The notes beneath the pieces were generated by a model. The model did not search any database. It saw nothing but the letters and a program-made list of their open reading frames with translations, and was not told the origin of the DNA. Positions 29,796 to 31,282 of a stretch of DNA of 31,282 nucleotides are shown here, in pieces. The translations under genes were made by a program, and so were the position numbers. This stretch comes from Nemertoderma westbladi (taxonomy: Eukaryota > Xenacoelomorpha > Nemertodermatida > Nemertodermatidae): NCBI GenBank assembly GCA_032718475.1, contig JAUCBJ010007453.1, positions 1-31,282 on the forward strand, read 5' to 3'. Position 1 is the stretch's first letter, and each line of letters begins with the position of its first letter.

Positions 29796-29989
29796 TAGTA
29801 ATAATTTAATGAATAATTTTATTGTCAATGGCAACGCAAAAATAATCCACACAAATTTACCCACATTCTCTCAAGTTTATCAGCCAGCTGTGTCCAAACT
29901 ACTTCCTTAGTATGTGAGAGATTCTCATTAATCATGAGAGATACCCATAACACATATTCAATACTAATCACTCAAATCAGACTATAGAA

Positions 29990-30520
29990 TATTGAATAGC
30001 ACTGCAGATGTTTCACCTCTTCCAACAACCCCTTCCTTACTCATAGATTTTTGTGCAGAAGTAAATAATATCGAGCTTCCGTGGGTAGAAGGGGCTCTTC
30101 ACTTAGGAAATTATTTCGACTTTAAATGTAATTTTTCCCACTATGTTCTACCTAAACTTGGTCGGTTCATTGGTAAGCTATTATTCGCGAATCCTGGCTG
30201 TATTGCACATATACAACGTTTATATTGTTTTGATATTTATGGTAAGTAGTTAGTCCCTGGAATATTTTTTCAGCAGATTTAAAACGTATTTTCTCCAGTT
30301 GGAATATTAATGTTAGGCTGCTATTTCAGTTACCGAGAAATAGTCATAGATATGTTATAAATAACATTGTAAATTTTTTGCATCCCAAAGTAGTTATTTG
30401 TAAGAATTTTATCTGTTTTGCAAAAAGTTTGCTTACGTCTACTCGTCCATGTATCCGCTTGTTGGCTAATTTGTCTCTTTTTGACTGTAGGACAACAACT
30501 AGTGGTGCTAATTACCGTAA
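29990..30520 (+). pseudogene. LINE 3'-end remnant
   Basis: A short frame (to TAG 30247-30249) contains ALHLGNYFDFKCN, KLGRFIGKLLFA and LYCFDIYG, the spacing of the LINE region after RT (HLG, then a helix and a FxSYCxSLYG-like block). After frame changes the continuation (WNINVRLLFQLPRNSHRYVI, then PCIRLLANLSLFDC) matches the usual C-terminal W...LP..TH pattern. RT itself is absent. Confidence 0.55.
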
Positions 30521-30540
30521 TATTCGTATTGGTGTGGTGG

Positions 30541-30800
30541 TATACTACTACTACTAGGTCGAGCGAACTCGGACAGTGGAAATGAGATCCTTCCAGGCTT
30601 CCCGATTCTCCATAGTTGTCGCAATTTCGTTTCTCCCAAGTACAGTATCCCTTTCAAGTTATGGCCGGTCGTCCACGACTACGCTTTCCATGAGTTGGTT
30701 GCCAGAGAAGTAGATCTGGTATGACCTCGTCTTTACTTCTCCAGCAGTGCCAACTGAATCTTAATCTGCGTTCACGGAGGGTGGTTGATACTAGGGATGC
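30541..30800 (-). pseudogene. RTE-type LINE 3'-end remnant
   Basis: The minus-strand frame has LRERRLRFSWHCWRSKDEVI followed by PDLLLWQPTHGKRSRGRPA, a conserved C-terminal motif of many invertebrate RTE-like LINEs. A second frame then gives NEIATTMENREAWKDLIS. The element ends in a short TAG microsatellite (30541-30556 as TACTACTA on +), typical of RTE tails. Confidence 0.75.
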
Positions 30801-31282
30801 GACAGAGCTCCGGGCCAATTTTCTAGTTCCGGCTCTTGTTCCGGCTCCGGGCAAATCAACCCGGAGCTAATCCGGAGCTTATGTTGTTTAAATTCGAATT
30901 AAAATAATAAGTTTTTCTGATGTATGAATAATGTAAATATCATAATAATTAACATAATAAGTCATTAAGTAATTTACAGCTTGTTTTTTTAAGTTTCCTG
31001 ATAACCTCCCACCCCCTTTGTGAAATTGTTTAAATGTTTGAACAAAAACATTGAAATGATTCAGTTAATTCAATTAATATTCTTCCCTAATTAAAATATC
31101 TTAAATACGTCACACTATCGTTTCGTTCCTCAGTCTAGAACACCCATTCCCGCGCCATCTTAATTGTTTGTTCAATGTAAATAGGTGATTGGTGTTGTTT
31201 TATGTCTGCATTTTTGAAAGTTTTTAATATTCTGTAATTAAACAAGACTTGCACTCAGTACTACGGTATTACCTGATGACGA
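30801..31282. other. AT-rich DNA, no gene
   Basis: A short CCGGCTC/CCGGAGC-rich patch occurs at 30825-30880; otherwise AT-rich with no coding or structured features that I can support. Confidence 0.5.

Noticed and set aside
30780-30880. hAT-like terminus ACTAGGGATGCGAC
   Set aside because: Only one end is visible and there is no paired inverted repeat or 8-bp duplication in the window.

Overview
The window looks like nuclear DNA of an invertebrate animal. It has AT-rich non-coding DNA, many decayed retrotransposons (BEL/Pao LTR elements and several LINE clades), minisatellites, small inverted-repeat transposons, splice-acceptor-like exon edges, and one long exon of a host replication gene of the ATAD5/Elg1 family. 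There are no bacterial features such as operons or Shine-Dalgarno-led genes. The species cannot be named from the sequence.

Layout. 1-926 (-) is an open reading frame of at least 308 codons that runs off the left edge; its C-terminal half faintly resembles a 3'-5' exonuclease fold. 1473-1905 is a three-copy tandem repeat. 2172-9063 (-) is a nearly complete but broken BEL/Pao retrotransposon: small leader ORF, Gag with coiled coil and zinc knuckles, aspartic protease, RT, RNase H, integrase and integrase C-terminal domain. It has five in-frame stops and one frameshift, and no recognisable LTRs. 9680-10580 is a composite GC-rich minisatellite with a hairpin in several units. 10656-12101 (-) is the gag/protease part of a second BEL/Pao element, abutted by a 5'-truncated CR1/jockey-type LINE on + (about 12190-13703). 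14088-14555 is another minisatellite of about 94 bp, joined to a probable host exon (-) at 14573-15141 that carries a frameshift. 15886-17028 (+) is a broken coding region of unknown family. 17029-19409 is unannotated AT-rich DNA. 19410-19893 is a 175-bp tandem repeat, and 20290-22332 (-) a second, different LINE.

22408-23296 is a well-defined 889-bp non-autonomous DNA transposon with perfect 24-bp terminal inverted repeats and a perfect 9-bp target duplication. One of its internal segments recurs outside it at 23947-24165, and another recurs inverted at about 29745-29790. 25531-29253 (+) is the long ATAD5-like exon: a disordered N-terminal part with a 26-copy cysteine-containing heptapeptide repeat, nuclear-localisation-like basic clusters, and an RFC-type AAA+ ATPase with an intact Walker A but a D-N in place of the acidic pair of Walker B. 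29449-29795 is an inverted-repeat element, and 29990-30800 holds two further LINE remnants in opposite orientations.

Functionally, only the ATAD5-like gene and possibly the exon at 14573-15141 look like host genes. The retroelements are single decayed copies nested around them. The best candidates for something undescribed are the 889-bp transposon family, the left-edge ORF, the leader ORF with ATGA overlap in the BEL element, and the expanded Cys-heptad array in the ATAD5-like protein.
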